This document shows, in pieces, positions 10,033-22,369 of a DNA stretch of 64,000 nucleotides. The position numbers and the translations under genes are program-made. Every line of letters begins with the position of its first letter. Within the stretch, counting starts at the first letter, position 1. Under the pieces are notes generated by a model. That model worked only from the letters and a program-made list of their open reading frames with translations, was not told where the DNA came from and made no database searches. The stretch comes from Xanthostigma xanthostigma (taxonomy: Eukaryota > Arthropoda > Insecta > Raphidioptera > Raphidiidae), in assembly GCA_963575645.1 (NCBI GenBank), contig OY754466.1, forward strand, positions 18,268,001 to 18,332,000, given 5' to 3'.

Positions 10033-10610
10033 GAGTTTAGGAACAATTGGTGTTCGTTCAAAATATATTCAGTTAGTTTTTTATAACTGAAAATCATCCG
10101 ATTTTGTTATCAGAAACTCGCAGTATGCATAAAAAAATCGACACTCCTTAAATGGGACATCTTCAATAATTGACAGTACTTCAACACTTTATTAATTATC
10201 TTGTTTACAGTACAGACATATTTGTGGCGACCAGACAAAATGGCTTATGTCTCATCTAAATATTTAAAACAAATCGTTTTCTTTCGATAGTCCGTGACAG
10301 GTTCGTGTTTCACCGATTTACATTTTTAAAAAGCTTTTTTTCTACAAATGTGTCATCACTCAGTTTCTTATGTTATTATTATTTGTTATATTAGTATAAA
10401 GAAACAAAGCTAAATACTCTTTTTTAACATGCTTATGTATGAATCGGACTTCACTTGACGTAGATTAGAGAGATGTCATCATGCGCACAGACCAATTTAT
10501 GTTTAGACCAGTCGGTTCTACCTGTGAAGGGGTGGGTCGATGAGTAGTCAATATATTATTTTTAAGGTTACGAAAGTTCCAAATTAATAATTAATATTCT
10601 CTAAAATCAC

Positions 10611-11084
10611 TTTTACCAATCCAACATCGTAAGCGGAGAATGGTAGTAATTTAGGTCAAAATTCGCTTTCCATAATTTTACAATATTTTTTCGTTTTGAG
10701 GTCCCCTGAATCCAAAAAACACATTTTTGGAAAAAGTCTGTGCGTCTGTTTGTCTGCGTATATCCGATACAGGTCAAACGGGATTGAAACCAAATTTTGG
10801 AAGGTTGTTTGATAATCAAATATGAGGAGCCCTATTGTTTATGGGGAAAATTGGCACATGCGCAAAAGAGACACATGCTATAACGTTGTTTTTTTATATA
10901 ATAATGGTACTATTTCATAACGATTTATCATTCTATTTATTTTTTCAAGAAAGTTTTGTGAAAAAAAAATTCTATTCATTATAGTTTCGGAAATATTTCA
11001 AAAATTAAAAAAATAGCTGTTCTTTTGTTCTGTAGATCTGTCAGAAAGTAATTAGCTAAGCATGCTTTGATTAATTGTTACATG
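10611..11084. repeat. dispersed repeat family P, copy 1
   Basis: It matches 23896-24290 over most of its length. Shared blocks include TAATTTAGGTCAAAAT, TTCGTTTTGAGGTCCCC, GAGCCCTATTGTTT, CATGCGCAAAA, TGCTATAACGTTGTTTTTT, ATTTTTTCAAGAAAGT and TGTAGATCTGTCAG. The segment GTCTGTTTGTCTGCG followed by a diverged AAACGGG..GAAACCAAATTTTGG motif is typical of insect retroposon tails. A weaker relative lies at 62400-62555. Confidence 0.75.
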
Positions 11085-12405
11085 ACGTGAAACATTTTAT
11101 ATGCCACCGCACGCGAGAACAGAAATTTTCTTTTTTTGTTATGTTATAGCAAATATCAAAATTGTTGACATGGTCCCGTCACCCAATTGGCTAGAATTTT
11201 TTTATCAGTCGTGGATAATTTTCCAATTTCCCTACATTTGAACAAAAACGTTATTTCTGTTATTTTTCTCCATTTATTAAAATAAAGAAACTTTCGGATT
11301 TAATTAAACCTCCAGCACCCACACCTGTTTTATGTACACCTTTGTCGACCTCTCCCACCATTTTTTGCGCAGGTTTCCATTACTATTTGGTTTTCTCGAA
11401 TTGTATGAACTCCACTTCCTTCGGTAGCCTGGTAAAAATTCGACATAAAGCATTATGTCTTGTGACTCCGTATATATTTATTGTAATGTGCATAAATAAT
11501 CAACATTTTTATTAATGCATTTCAGTTGCAGATTTGCATTTAATTTTATTTTTATTAAAGTACATTGAACAATGGCCTATTAGTCGAACATAATATAAAC
11601 TCTTGCTTAAAATTAACGAATTCCTCGAGTTTTATGTTATATTTTTGGTGTTAAAGGAATAATCTGTTTTCTGATGAAACCATATTATCGTAAGTTGAAA
11701 CATTAGACGGTCGTGAACAAACATGTCTTAGTTACACGGTCTCGTAGAGGCGTTTGACAATTTTCCCGGTAATTTTTTAGGTCCCAGTCCAACCCTGTTT
11801 TTTGTGTATATATTATATATTTTTATATGCTAAGTAATCCGTACTTATTTTAAAATCAAATTGAAGTAACATATATTATTATATAAATAACTCTAAAGAA
11901 GTTGCACTTCCCCCGTGAGCTTATACTCAGCCATACTCAGCTTTCCCTGTATTTTCATCAGGAAACGTGTTTTCAGTCTAGTTTTTTCTTCAACACTAAA
12001 GATAGCAGCCTACCCGAAAGATGCGGTAATTTTGATGAGAAGTGTATAAATGCAGTTTTTTTTTATTTTGTTACACTACGTAATGCGTGGACTGATTTTT
12101 CAATAAACAGATTGATTGATTGATTTGATCTAAATTCATTTTTTATATATAGATTTATTTTTTATTATTCTTTTATTCACATTGTGTTGACATGTGATCA
12201 TTTTTATTTTGCATAATCGACCAGATTCTTTTGCATTTTGATGGAGTAATCAGCCAATAGCAAGATAAAATTTGTATATTAGGAAATTTTAATTTCCAGA
12301 TGGTTTGTTAGGTCCATATACATTTATTCTATACTGAGCATAGGAATAAAATCGCAATCGAACTATTAGGGTGCAAACATATACTTTTGTCATTTTTACG
12401 CCGTA
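11085..12405. other. AT-rich DNA, no gene seen
   Basis: There are no convincing coding frames, inverted ends or RNA signals. The 73-codon frame at 11902 is low-complexity chance sequence ending in a TTGATTGATTGATT run. Confidence 0.5.
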
Positions 12406-12408
12406 AGG

Positions 12409-12505
12409 ACTGGCGTATTCAAGAGGGCAAAACAGGCACGGGGGACCCGGGTTAAGAAATTTCTAATTTGCGCCCTCCTGGGCCAAAAGCTGGGTACGCC
12501 CATGT
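12409..12505. repeat. small foldback-like insertion
   Basis: A locally GC-rich block runs from GGACTGGCGTATTCAAGAGG to GGCCAAAAGCTGGGTACGCC. Read on the minus strand it begins CATGGGCGTACCCAGCTTTT, a terminal type seen in many animal DNA transposons. The two ends are imperfect inverses of each other. No target duplication was identified. Confidence 0.4.
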
Positions 12506-13804
12506 TAACGTCATAGAAAAAGACATTTTATTCAGATTGAATGCAAGTACATCAACCAATCCTAACATCGGAGAAATCAGATAATTACATCGAGGAAAGA
12601 GACGCAGATATATTTTCGATACGCTTTGTTGCATTCACTCACCGCACATTGAGTAGATAGGCAATGATTCATATAGTTAATTAATAGATATATGGTTAGG
12701 ACAGTCCGAAATATATATATTTTTTGAGATTTTAATAGATTCTCACCTTTTGGTACCCTATAGGAATCGTTTCGGCTCATTTTTATTGATGCCCGTGTGT
12801 GGTGTTGTCTATTTCGATATCGTAAAAAACAGAAAAAAAATCGTTCAGAATTTAACTTAATAAAATCGGTGCAGCGAGTGCTGGGATATTTCACGTTTTA
12901 AAAACATTACTCTCCTTCTGGAACAGTCGGGTAAAAACTAGTATCTATTTGCTTTTAAGACCACACGATATAACTGTAACTTCTTGACTGCTTTGTCTAC
13001 TTGACCATAGATGGTAGTGCCAACCAAACGCGTCGTGTAGCTCTTAAATAGTGCGTCAGTTGCTGATTGTTCTTTATATCTCTAATATGTCGCCTTTTCG
13101 TTTCACCTCACGAATTTTACTCTCACTATAGTGGTCTCACTACACAAAACAAAACAAATGTAAATATTGGACGATAAAATTCCGAGTGAAAAAAATTTTG
13201 TAAAGAATTTTTTTTTTAGAACAGAAATATTGAAATCGGTTGTTGAATTTTATTTAGCTTTATTAGATGAGAATTATTGACGCTGTTGATTTTTTTTTGT
13301 GTGACTGAACGAAAGTGTTTATTTACGTAATATAATTACAATTGGTAATTAAATAATCGAATTAATTCCACATGTAAGGCGGCTTTTCTCCTCAGAGGTG
13401 TTCAAAATGAATTGCAGATGAGCAAATTTTATAATCTTTGGCGTTTACACAAATCTTTTATTCATTTCCTGTCGCATCCAAACTTGACATCTAAGACATA
13501 GTCTTGTCTCCTTCTAACAAACAATTCAATTGTTTAAAATGAGATAGTTGTACATTCAATTTATGCATGGTATCGTTTTGATTGATATCGTGGGCTATTT
13601 GCATTAATATCTACAAAAATTAAGGGCAAAATAATTTTGTCCTTTTTAGAGAAATTAAATAAAAAAATAAATAAATTTATAATTGCTTTTTTGAGTTGGT
13701 TCATTTTTTTTAAAACTGTTTTAATTTTTTAATAGTGAAATCTGATAGTCCATTTTATTTTCGTGAAATTTTCTCCACCTGATAGGTCAATAGACAAAAC
13801 TAAA
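12506..13804. other. AT-rich DNA, no gene seen
   Basis: Only short frames lacking recognisable motifs. The minus-strand frames at 12452-12894 overlap one another and change composition as chance frames do. Confidence 0.5.
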
Positions 13805-14184
13805 TAATTTTATTCAACACGCTTGAGTAATATGTAATTTCGGGGCCCTGTTTAATTCGGGAGAAATAATAAATTACTTCATGTTGACGCGTAGAGTGCT
13901 AATAATGAGCCGTACAGTGTGATAATGAATTTTCTGGACCAATAGAAACGCAGTAGCCCAAGCGTGCAATAATGAAAAAAAACTGCACGCAGCTTCTGGA
14001 CCAATAGGAACGTGGTAGGCGGTATTGTATATATGAAAACAGCATCGCAATTCAGCGAAAGTCATGGCCATCTTGTGTGCATCGATGGCGCTGGGTACGT
14101 CAATCAATGAAGTGATTTATTATTTTTCCCTCTTTTATCAGGGCCCCGATTACATATTACTCGTGCTAGTTGAATAAAATATTA
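13805..14184. mobile_element. MITE with ~48-bp inverted ends
   Basis: The left end TAATTTTATTCAAC, then AGTAATATGTAATTTCGG and GGCCCTG, is mirrored at 14137-14184 (CAGGGCCCCGATTACATATT through GTTGAATAAAATATTA). Inside, the segment TTCTGGACCAATAG plus AACG..GTAG occurs twice (near 13932 and 13994). The element is about 380 bp with no transposase. The target duplication could not be fixed, so the superfamily is open. Confidence 0.7.
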
Positions 14185-14693
14185 GGTGCGACCATTAAAC
14201 GAAGGAGAATATTCCACTCGCGTGCGTTTTACACTCATGGAATCTTCTCCTTCTCTCACTAGTCGCACAATATACTATTTCTTGTTTTGTAGACTTTCTA
14301 CAACAACACAAGAAATCTTGTTTTATGCTCAAACATGTCGAAAAAATTCGAATTGGAAAATGACAACCAACCAGAAGGGTTGACGATTTTATAGCCTATT
14401 ATGACTTAAGACTTAAAACACTAGAAGGTTCGAACACTAAGATGTGCAGCAATTGAACTTTTACAATTGCTTTATGGTTCGGGCTGTAAACGAAGGTTCA
14501 ATCACACAAAAATATTTCAAGTTTCATTCTGATGACAGGAATTATCTTTTTTTGAACGCATGTGTGAGCTAAAAATAGCCTAGTGGAAAGGAAATTGAAA
14601 TATTTTTAGATTTGAGTTTTCAAGGGCAACAGACAAGCTCTAATTATGGACCAGAGCCAACTAGATATATATGTATATAATATTTTTTGCACT

Positions 14694-14910
14694 ACCCCCT
14701 ATATAAAATAGCTGCTTCTGCATGCATGTATACAGGCTTGTAAAGTAACCCATTGCACCACTAGTGTTGTAAAGTAAAATAAGATGAAAACCAGCTCTTT
14801 TATAGTAAGCACGTGTAAAATCATATATACCTCGTGTGTAATGGTATAGCAACTCGTGTGACTGTTAAAACTCGCTGACGCTCGTTTTAAACATTATGTC
14901 ACAGTTCAGT
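14694..14910. repeat. MITE family copy 3, shortened
   Basis: The core CCCCTATATAAAATAGCTG (from 14696) to CCAGCTCTTTTATAGT (near 14806) is only about 120 bp, half the length of the other copies. The ACTCGCTGACGCTCGTTTT accessory segment lies to its right in inverted orientation (14868-14890). This is a diverged or internally deleted copy. Confidence 0.6.
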
Positions 14911-14998
14911 GTAATATAGGTAACCCATTACAACACTACGATTGTAATCACTAATAATTTTGAAATTTCTGCTAATTATTATCGGAAATTATCTGGCT

Positions 14999-15002
<4 letters not shown>

Positions 15003-15048
<46 letters not shown>

Positions 15049-15051
15049 CTC
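15003..15051. repeat. (CT)n microsatellite
   Basis: About 49 bp of CT dinucleotide with a TTTCTTTCT end. It creates the Leu-Ser repeats of the chance frame starting at 14960. Confidence 0.95.
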
Positions 15052-15225
15052 TATATATGGCATACCTAATTCCATATGCTTCTGTGAAATTTTTGGACTG
15101 TGCTTTCGAGCGTGTAAATATAATTTACAATGTTCTGTATTATCTATATAAATTCACTCACCCAAAACCCAAAATTTATCTTGCAAAAATCAAAGAGAGG
15201 AAATTGATTCAGACTACTTTCAGCA

Positions 15226-15256
15226 AAAAAAAAAAAAAACAAACAAACAAACAAGC
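15226..15256. repeat. A-run and (AAAC)n tract
   Basis: A run of A is followed by three AAAC/CAAA units. It probably is the decayed tail of the neighbouring retroposon fragment. Confidence 0.7.
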
Positions 15257-15324
15257 CAAATTCGCAATATGTACCTACGACTTACATACCCAGAAAGACG
15301 AATCCTAATTATTATTAGAAATGT

Positions 15325-15737
15325 GAATGTGTGTTTGTTTGTTACTTTTTCACATGTAAGCCTCTGAACAGATTTTGATAAAATTTGGCAAGGAGATAGA
15401 TTGCACCCTGATAAAGGACATAGGCTACTGTTTGTCTCAAAAAACAACTCTGAAGGGGTGATATAGGGAATGAAAGTTTCTATGGAGAGCCGATCATTTC
15501 TTAAGTATATATGAAAATTCATATTTAGGCTTTTGGTAAGAAACAAAGAATTTTCAGCGTTTGTGCAGTCATTCCTCAAGACGGTAAAATTGGGGATGAT
15601 TTCAAAATTCACACGTAATATACTTGCAAGAATATAGAAGTGTATAAACATTGTTTTTTAAAGTAGTACTAAAATACGGTGGAGCCGCTGTCGCTGTTTC
15701 ATTTCAATCGCGTGCGGAGCCGCGGGTAGCAGCTAGT
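15325..15737. repeat. LINE-type fragment
   Basis: It begins GTGTGTTTGTTTGTTACTTT. It continues with CAGATTTTGATAAAATTTGG, GGACATAGGCTACTG and ends CGCGTGCGGAGCCGCGGG followed by TAGCAGCTAGT. The same order of blocks is seen at 9795-10032. These are old pieces of a dispersed insect retroposon, on the minus strand by comparison with the CTAGC head type. Confidence 0.65.
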
Positions 15738-16099
15738 GTACGATATATGCTAATCATAGTAATCAATGCGCAGGAAATCCAATTTGTGTTTAATAGAAGA
15801 GAAAGCAGAGAGATAAAATAGAAGTTATACAAAAATTATATAGCGTTCACATTTGTAAATCTAAATTGCAGTTCGTATTTCTGGAAAATCTAAATATTTG
15901 CAAATAATTCTCTTTGAAGGCAGTAAACAATCAGGTATATGTCAACAGAAATCAAGTTATATATAGTTATTGACTGTATGTTGACAACCAAAGTTTATAT
16001 CCAGCGAAAATTTCTTAACCTAACCTAACTCAATTTCTCGACGCCCGGCACCGGATTTTAGTAAAACGTGCAAAAGAGGAGAAATACCTATCCATGTAG

Positions 16100-16645
16100 A
16101 TACGCAAGTATTATAAAATCAAATAGGCGCAGACGACGGCGGCATCGACGCAATGGTTAGCGCGCGCGCAGAAACCGAAAGCTTACGAACGAAAGTGAGC
16201 CGAACATCGACGAATGTTAATAGTGTATGTGAGTCAGTGGGCCAGCGGCGTGGATTTCACAGCGCTAGTCTGCGATATTGGCTGCTGTTCGAAAGACGTG
16301 TTGCAGGGATAGATAAAAAAATTTTTTTTAAATGATTCTTGTGTGCATCTCTCTTGTAAAAGTGACAGTGCTATCAAATCTAATGACATTTAACTAACGT
16401 TTCGAAAGTGTTTATTATATTTAAATAAATTTGTTAGATTTTATTAATAGTGAATAATTATTAAATTTGTCAAATTGTGCCGAACAGTGACACGTTTAAA
16501 TCATAACTATTTACCATAGTGTTGTGTATTTAATAATTTTTTTGACTCAGAAATATTGTGTAAAATTTTATTGTGATGTTTACGCAAAACATAACAATTT
16601 GTTTAGTAAATTTAGACTAGTACAGTGACAAGTTTTTTCGTCAAA
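16100..16645 (+). promoter_or_regulatory. probable promoter and 5' leader of the PLDLS gene
   Basis: The stretch 16120-16300 is GC-rich against an AT-rich background (GACGACGGCGGCATCGACGC, GCGCGCGCAG), as at many insect promoters. A TCAGT initiator-like match lies at 16234-16238. The sequence 16300-16645 is AT-rich and would be a leader of about 400 nt. Two CCTAA units lie just upstream (about 16018). A 60-codon ATG frame begins at 16153, upstream of the proposed initiator. The exact start site is not proven. Confidence 0.45.
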
Positions 16646-17090
16646 ATGATGATTTTACAACATCAAATTCAACATCTAGAACGTAAGACAATGATTTCTC
16701 CAGGGTATAGTACGTCTCCTAGGAGCAGTTATTCACCTGATCACGATATTGATGAAGACATCAAACCGATTATTCATGTCGAAGATATAAAAATCGAGGA
16801 GACCAAAGATGTTGACGTTAAGCCGGTGATTTGTGGTAAGGACGAAGAAAATGAACAGACTGTTATACAGAGTAATAATTGTTGTGTTATCAAAAGACGC
16901 GTATCTATTGAGGAATGCAACGAGGACGATAATGAGTGTGTGCCTCTGGACTTGAGCGTTAACGGTGGCAGACTGAAGTTGAGTTTCGGAGTACGGGATT
17001 CCGGTACAGAGAGCGATGATTCCGGGGGACGAATGTCGCCGGAAGGTGGCGATTGTAAAGCGTACAAGAAGAGCTTGATGAAACGTTATC
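16646..17090 (+). CDS. first coding exon of a PLDLS-motif transcription factor (giant-like?)
   Basis: The start is ATG 16646 in a TCAAAATGATG context, close to the insect translation-start consensus. The open frame extends upstream only through non-ATG codons. The exon codes 148 residues plus one base and stops at a GTAAGT donor (17091). The protein starts MMILQHQIQHLERK, then an SPGYSTSPRSSYSP Ser/Pro stretch. Two acidic segments follow, including an IKIE sequence that fits a SUMO-site pattern. A VPLDLSV motif stands near residue 100; PxDLS binds the co-repressor CtBP in insect short-range repressors. Then come DSGTESDDSGG and a basic YKKSLMKRY end. I infer an N-terminal regulatory region of a sequence-specific repressor whose DNA-binding domain lies in a later exon. 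The order PLDLS, acidic-Ser, KKSLMKRY suggests a giant-like bZIP protein, but no bZIP is visible. A Kruppel/zinc-finger repressor is the main alternative. Confidence 0.7.
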
Positions 17091-18640
17091 GTAAGTTTTT
17101 TTTTATATTTATTTTATTTGTTTATGCAAATTACTAAGCTTCAATTGGACTGGAAAATTGCAGTCAAATATTTGATGAAATGTTTTTAAGTACCTGCGAA
17201 AAATCGGAAGAAAAAAATTTGAAAAATTCGTTGACACAAGGTTTGAACACATCTGACCTTAAAAGCTGGTGGTCAGTCAATTTTTATTCATTTTTTTAAC
17301 CCCGAAAATTACCTAGAAAAAAATTGAATTTTATTCTTGGCTATGCAAACCTGTGGTAAATAAAAAAAGTTTATAGAATTATACTTTCATGTATTCAAAT
17401 CTCAGTATTTAAAACAATTCAAATATTTGATGTCGAGCTTATTGTTAATATTTTGTTTACATTTAAACAAATCTGGTCTGAAAAGTGAATTTTATTTTTA
17501 TTTAGATATACGCAAAACAAGATTTTGCTGATGAACAGAGGTGACCTAAAAATTTCATTTAATTAATTGGTGACCTTATTTGTGTATATTACGTATACAT
17601 TGGTTTTTTCATTGTACAAGTCTAAATTGCATTACAGTTAAATAAATAGACAGTAAATTCGGGTTTAAAAATTATTCCCTACATTTATAAATAGTAACAT
17701 CAAAAATTTTCTATCGATACATTTTTTGAGAATTTTAAATTTTGAATAAATTACATAGCTATACATATTTTAGATGGCCTAAAAAAATTATATAATAATT
17801 GTAGAACCCCTAACTTCGTTAAAACTGATTCATTATACATTTTCCCATGCGAGGCATTTTTTCATTTTATCAATATATTCCACACAAAAAATTCTGCAAA
17901 AAATTATATTTAGATAATTTATTGTTAATCACTGAGTGTTTATATTTTTACTGAGGTATCCTTAATAATAATAATCTGTTGTTCTTTTTCCAAATAACAC
18001 AGAATTTGATAAAACGACATCCTGAGGAAAAAAATAACTCGAATTATCAGTCATCGATAAACTTTAATATCATGCGGAAAAGTGCATAGAAAACATGTTT
18101 TGTTTTATATTAATTTGTATAAAAAAACATACTTTTATAAAAAGAATCTATGTCTATAGAAAGTGCAATTAGATTTCTTAACATGCAAGAAATTGCGAAC
18201 TTGGTCTATTTAAATATTTTATTTATTTATTTATAATTGTTTCATAATGATAGATGTACGTACTTTATCTATCGCACATTTTTATGGCAATAACTGATAT
18301 ATAAAGTATAATAATAATAAATATTTGTCGAAATGCGTTAAATATGATCGTGGTCAAAATGCAAAACTGTGCATATATCGAATTTGTTTTAAAATAAAAC
18401 TAATGGCGATTTGATCGTTTCATTCAATATCCAATTATCATTTTTTGCAATAAAAGTATGCACTACCTCCCTTCCACGCGAGCATTGTGGACCACACGTC
18501 GAACAAAATTTACTCATTGACGTTTACATTTTACAGCAACTCACGTCTCATCATTTTTACGAGTTTATTTTGATTTAAAATGTTCGTAGAAAAACCCATT
18601 CGCGATGCTTGTGATCAGCAATGCTGTCCTTCTTAATCTA
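17091..18640 (+). other. start of the first intron of the PLDLS gene
   Basis: GTAAGT at 17091 opens the intron. The sequence is AT-rich and non-coding. No acceptor followed by a bZIP or zinc-finger frame was found here or later, so the intron may exceed 46.9 kb if the gene continues beyond the window. Confidence 0.5.
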
Positions 18641-18647
18641 GTTGTCG

Positions 18648-18952
18648 TACCGTGTTGTATGCGAGAGTTCTCATATTGTGCTGTATAAACGCACCGGTAG
18701 CGGACGCTAATTGTTTTGTATTAGAACTGTTACTGTGTACGTGCGTAGTTAAAAACATTTTTTTGTAATGTGACTACAAATTTACGGTTTTCAGATTTTT
18801 CCCTTTACTTGTGCTATAAGACATGGCTTCTTGACTTTTATGATTCTAGGTCAACGGGAAGTACCCTATAGGTTTTGATTCCCAAGAGTCTTGACAAAGT
18901 CATCCTATAAGGGTTCCTTTTTTCCCTTTGAGGTTACGGAACCCTAAAAACA
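18648..18952 (+). repeat. Lepidoptera-type retroposon 3' end, copy 1
   Basis: It matches 55183-55496 along its length (TACCGTGTTGTATGCGAGAG, TATTAGAACTGTTACTGTGT, TTTCCCTTTACTTGTGCTAT and TTCTAGGTCAACGGGAAG). It ends CCTATAAGGGTTCC...TACGGAACCCTAAAAA. This kind of end recurs in moth and butterfly genomes as LINE or SINE tails (recalled). No reading frame is kept. This copy lacks the GACAGACAGACA tract of copy 2. Confidence 0.75.
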
Positions 18953-20039
18953 GAGCATTAGATCATTCGATGAAGAGAATTTTCACATCGTAAAATTTGA
19001 TTTTATTTTGCAACTGCTTCGACATACGCGGTTTTGCATTTTGACCACCGATATTTAAATAATTCGATATTGTAGTTATGTAATATAGATGCGTCTTTTA
19101 AATCAAATCGCTGTATTTGCAGAAATGATTTTGCATTGCAAACATTTGATCTTTGTATAGTTGGTGTCAACAAAAAATGGTTTGCCCTTGCACTTGTAAA
19201 TATATCACAATTTGCATAATTTATTTATACTCAATAAAATGTGTATATGCTTGTAATTGAAGTTAGACGTACTTTTGATACTATTCTCAAGAATGTCGAG
19301 CTCGAGAATAGCCGAGCTTATAGGGAAGCCGTTCTTTATATAGCCCGCAGTTCGTCTCCTCTGTTTCCAGATTCCAATACTGGTGAAAAGAGTCATTTGT
19401 TTTTTCGGTTTAGTAATGAAACTAGATTAATACGTTAACCACTCGCTTCGCTCGCTTGCTCGAATTTATAATTAACTGCCCTCAACCAATTAATTATTAA
19501 TTATTATTATTAATGGGTATAATATTATATTTTACACAACTTTTGACATAAGCTTGATTTCAGTTTCAACTGGAAAGCAATTCGATTTCTGGATATTGCA
19601 GATTATAGACGCTCGAAAACACAGATAATGTTCTTATAGAAGTATAGACCTTCAATTAAAAATAATAGGTGTTTCTCCTTTTTTTATTGTTGAAGAGTTC
19701 AAAGACTATTTAAAATATTTTCTTTAAGCGTTTTAAGCAAAATATTTTTTTACGCAAAAATAGCAAATAAGTAGTTAGTATTGCAGGAAGTTCAAAAGAA
19801 AAGATTTCGCATTTACTTATTTTGCAAATTACCGTTTGTGACAATGTTTTTGGTTATTTTATAATAATTTTTTTAACCAAATTTTTACCCTCGACGAAAC
19901 GGAGAAGGTATATGATATTAGGGTGAGAGATTGTTTGTTTGTGTGTTTGTTTGTTCTTTTATTAAGTTGTCGACATACGTAATTTATGCAACTGACCGAA
20001 TTAATTAATCGAAGCTTTTTTAAGGTCACCTACAGCTAG

Positions 20040-20070
20040 AACTATTAGGATCTAGTACCGATATTCGTAT
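20040..20070 (+). repeat. CTAGTAC family fragment 1
   Basis: The sequence TATTAGGATCTAGTACCGAT matches the short dispersed block found at 20775, 32535 and 38890, and inverted at 25990, 41338, 46750 and 47100. Confidence 0.5.
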
Positions 20071-20147
20071 TTTAAATTTGTTATTTATTTTATTAATTGA
20101 AAAGCCAATAGATACTTGCACCAGTTCTCTGGGAACTGGGGGACTTG

Positions 20148-20345
20148 TAATAGAGAAACCATGCGGAGACGCTTTACAAGGACAGCTTGGTTATTTGTTT
20201 AGCGTTCTGATCTTTAAATAAAGCCATTGTGGGTTCGAATCTCATCTCCTCTCACGGATTTTTTGTGATGTCGTTTTGATGTTTAAGACGCCAATGATCT
20301 TAGTTGTCGGGCGTCTATAATCTACACTCAATAAATAAAAAAATA
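20148..20345 (+). repeat. tRNA-derived SINE-like element
   Basis: A B-box-like GGGTTCGAATCTC lies at 20231-20243. About 45 bp upstream, CAGCTTGGTTATTTGTTTAG resembles a tRNA A box. A non-tRNA body follows, then an A-rich AATAAATAAAAAAATAA end. This is the layout of a pol III SINE. Its 3' segment GGGCGTCTATAATCTAC has a reverse-strand relative at about 26206-26224. Confidence 0.6.
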
Positions 20346-20774
20346 AGCACGCTTAGCTTTAATCGAAGTTGATCGAGTTTCCTGAAGTCAAATTATTATT
20401 ATTGATTTGCGATCTTGAAACATCATATTAAAATATGAACTATGTAAATTACATAATTGACATAATATTATGACAACTTTATAATTTTATTGTTACGTAA
20501 ATAATTGAATTATTTATTATTACGGAAGAGATTTAATTGTCCATCGGTTTTGTTATTTTATAATAACTAATTAACTGCTTCATATTATTGTAATGTATGG
20601 AATATTTACCGATAAGAAATTCATAATTACATACAATGCTTATTTATGGCGGGATATATTTTTATAAATTATTTTTAAAAGCGCGAAGTAAACAAGTAAG
20701 TTCCCGGTTCGTGATTGTACGCTACTGGTCAAATGTAGCCATTTTTTTTTCAAATATTATGATGTTACCGATTG

Positions 20775-20815
20775 TCAGGATTATTTGGGTCTAGTACCGA
20801 TTCATATATTTTTAT
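20775..20815 (+). repeat. CTAGTAC family fragment 2
   Basis: GTCAGGATTATTTGGGTCTA then GTACCGATTCATAT, followed by A/T-rich sequence, matches the copies at 32.5 and 38.9 kb. Confidence 0.55.
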
Positions 20816-22369
20816 TAATAAATATCAGTATTTTCAAAAACCATTCACAGATACAATTGTTTACAGAATTAATTTATATTTTCAATTTATTAATTAATTA
20901 TTGATGTGAAACAACTATTCCAGCGTCTTGGCAGCAAAACGTCACGGTAATATATCCCTCTCCACCACCGTGTATACTATATGCCTCGTTCCTTCTCTGT
21001 GTGAGCTATGTGCTGCGTGTGCGACACTTTGTATTAGTTATAGGGTGACATTTTTTTTTATATGACAGGGCAAAATTTAGTTACAAGAATTACGCTTAAA
21101 TGTATTTTTCACATCTGATAGGCGTCCCACGACGGCAAATTTTTTTTGTCAATCGAGAATTAAACAAAATAACCTTTTTCTCAATCGGTGCTTCTTTTAC
21201 ATGTGTTATAGCATCCACCCAATCCAAAAAGCTTTCGAATTTACCTGTGAACTGTGCTGTGGTTGAACCTTTGTATTAGGTATATTTATAAAACATCACT
21301 GTATCATTTATTAGCCAAACGCGTGACGACATTTTTTAATATTATCGAGTTAATTTTTCTTGTGTGAATTTTTTTTGCAACAGTAGTGTACACAGGTATT
21401 TGACGAGCTACAAATAGCTTTCGCAGTTGTTTTTAGCCTGTTTCTTGTGAACTTTAAGAACATTAATTGCTGTGCACTGTTTTATTATTAATTCATAGAC
21501 GACAATGTTTACTATTTAGTCGTTATATTTACTTTCTTTCACCTTCATACTTTAAGAGCATTGCATACGTACAAAATACCCCAGTTACTCTTCATATCAA
21601 ATCTTTCCCCTCGTCTTAAAACGTTTATAGCTCTCCCGACGCTATTTTTAAAGGTAAAAAATTAAGGATTGATAACCACACTACAGATGCTTAAGGCGAG
21701 TAAAAATATTTTTTTACTGGAAATACAACTTAAAAATATATAAATTAAGTAATCGTTCTCCCGTAGGAAAAACTTGTTTTCAGAAAATTCGTCCGTAAAT
21801 CGTGTATTGCAATTCTTTGTCTCCCGTTTTCTGTCCGTTCGAACCTCAGAAATACGATCTGGACGTTCATATAATTTGTTGCTCTTGATTATTTCACCAA
21901 ACCAAAATCTTCTCGGATGAAGCTGGGTCGGAAAGTTATAATAATAAAGAGATTTCATAAAAATTGTTTTCTAAGATATTAATAATTATTTTGAGAAATG
22001 ATTTTGGAACATATACCTAGAAGTCTTCTGTGTTTCTTCTACACATTTTTAATGATGTGTTTTAAAAAATTTGTAGATTAAGAATATCAGGTTATTTTTT
22101 ATTGAAAAAAAAACCAATCTATACCTGCCTTTGAGAAGGAAAGAATTTTCTGTCTTCATTAAATTATTCAACATCTGCTTGAAATTGGAATATAATATGA
22201 AGATTGAAGAACAGTTTATAACAGTAAAAAAAACCCTATTAGTTAAAAATCACGTCTTCATCCCTTACTGACCTACATACAGAAGGGTAGGCCCGTTATT
22301 TTATTGGGCAAAGGTAAAAGAACTGTTTTTAAAGGCATTCCTCGTTTGAACAATTTTTGTGCCATAGAT
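20816..22369. other. AT-rich DNA, no gene seen
   Basis: No recognisable frame. The minus-strand 98-codon frame at 21662-21958 has no motif I know, and both termini are low-complexity. Confidence 0.5.

Noticed and set aside
14960-15151. Frame with a Leu-Ser repeat
   Set aside because: It is the (CT)n microsatellite read in frame.
16153-16335. 60-codon frame just upstream of the PLDLS exon
   Set aside because: It starts in the GC-rich promoter-like stretch, upstream of the proposed initiator, and has no domain. It could be an upstream frame only if transcription starts before 16153.
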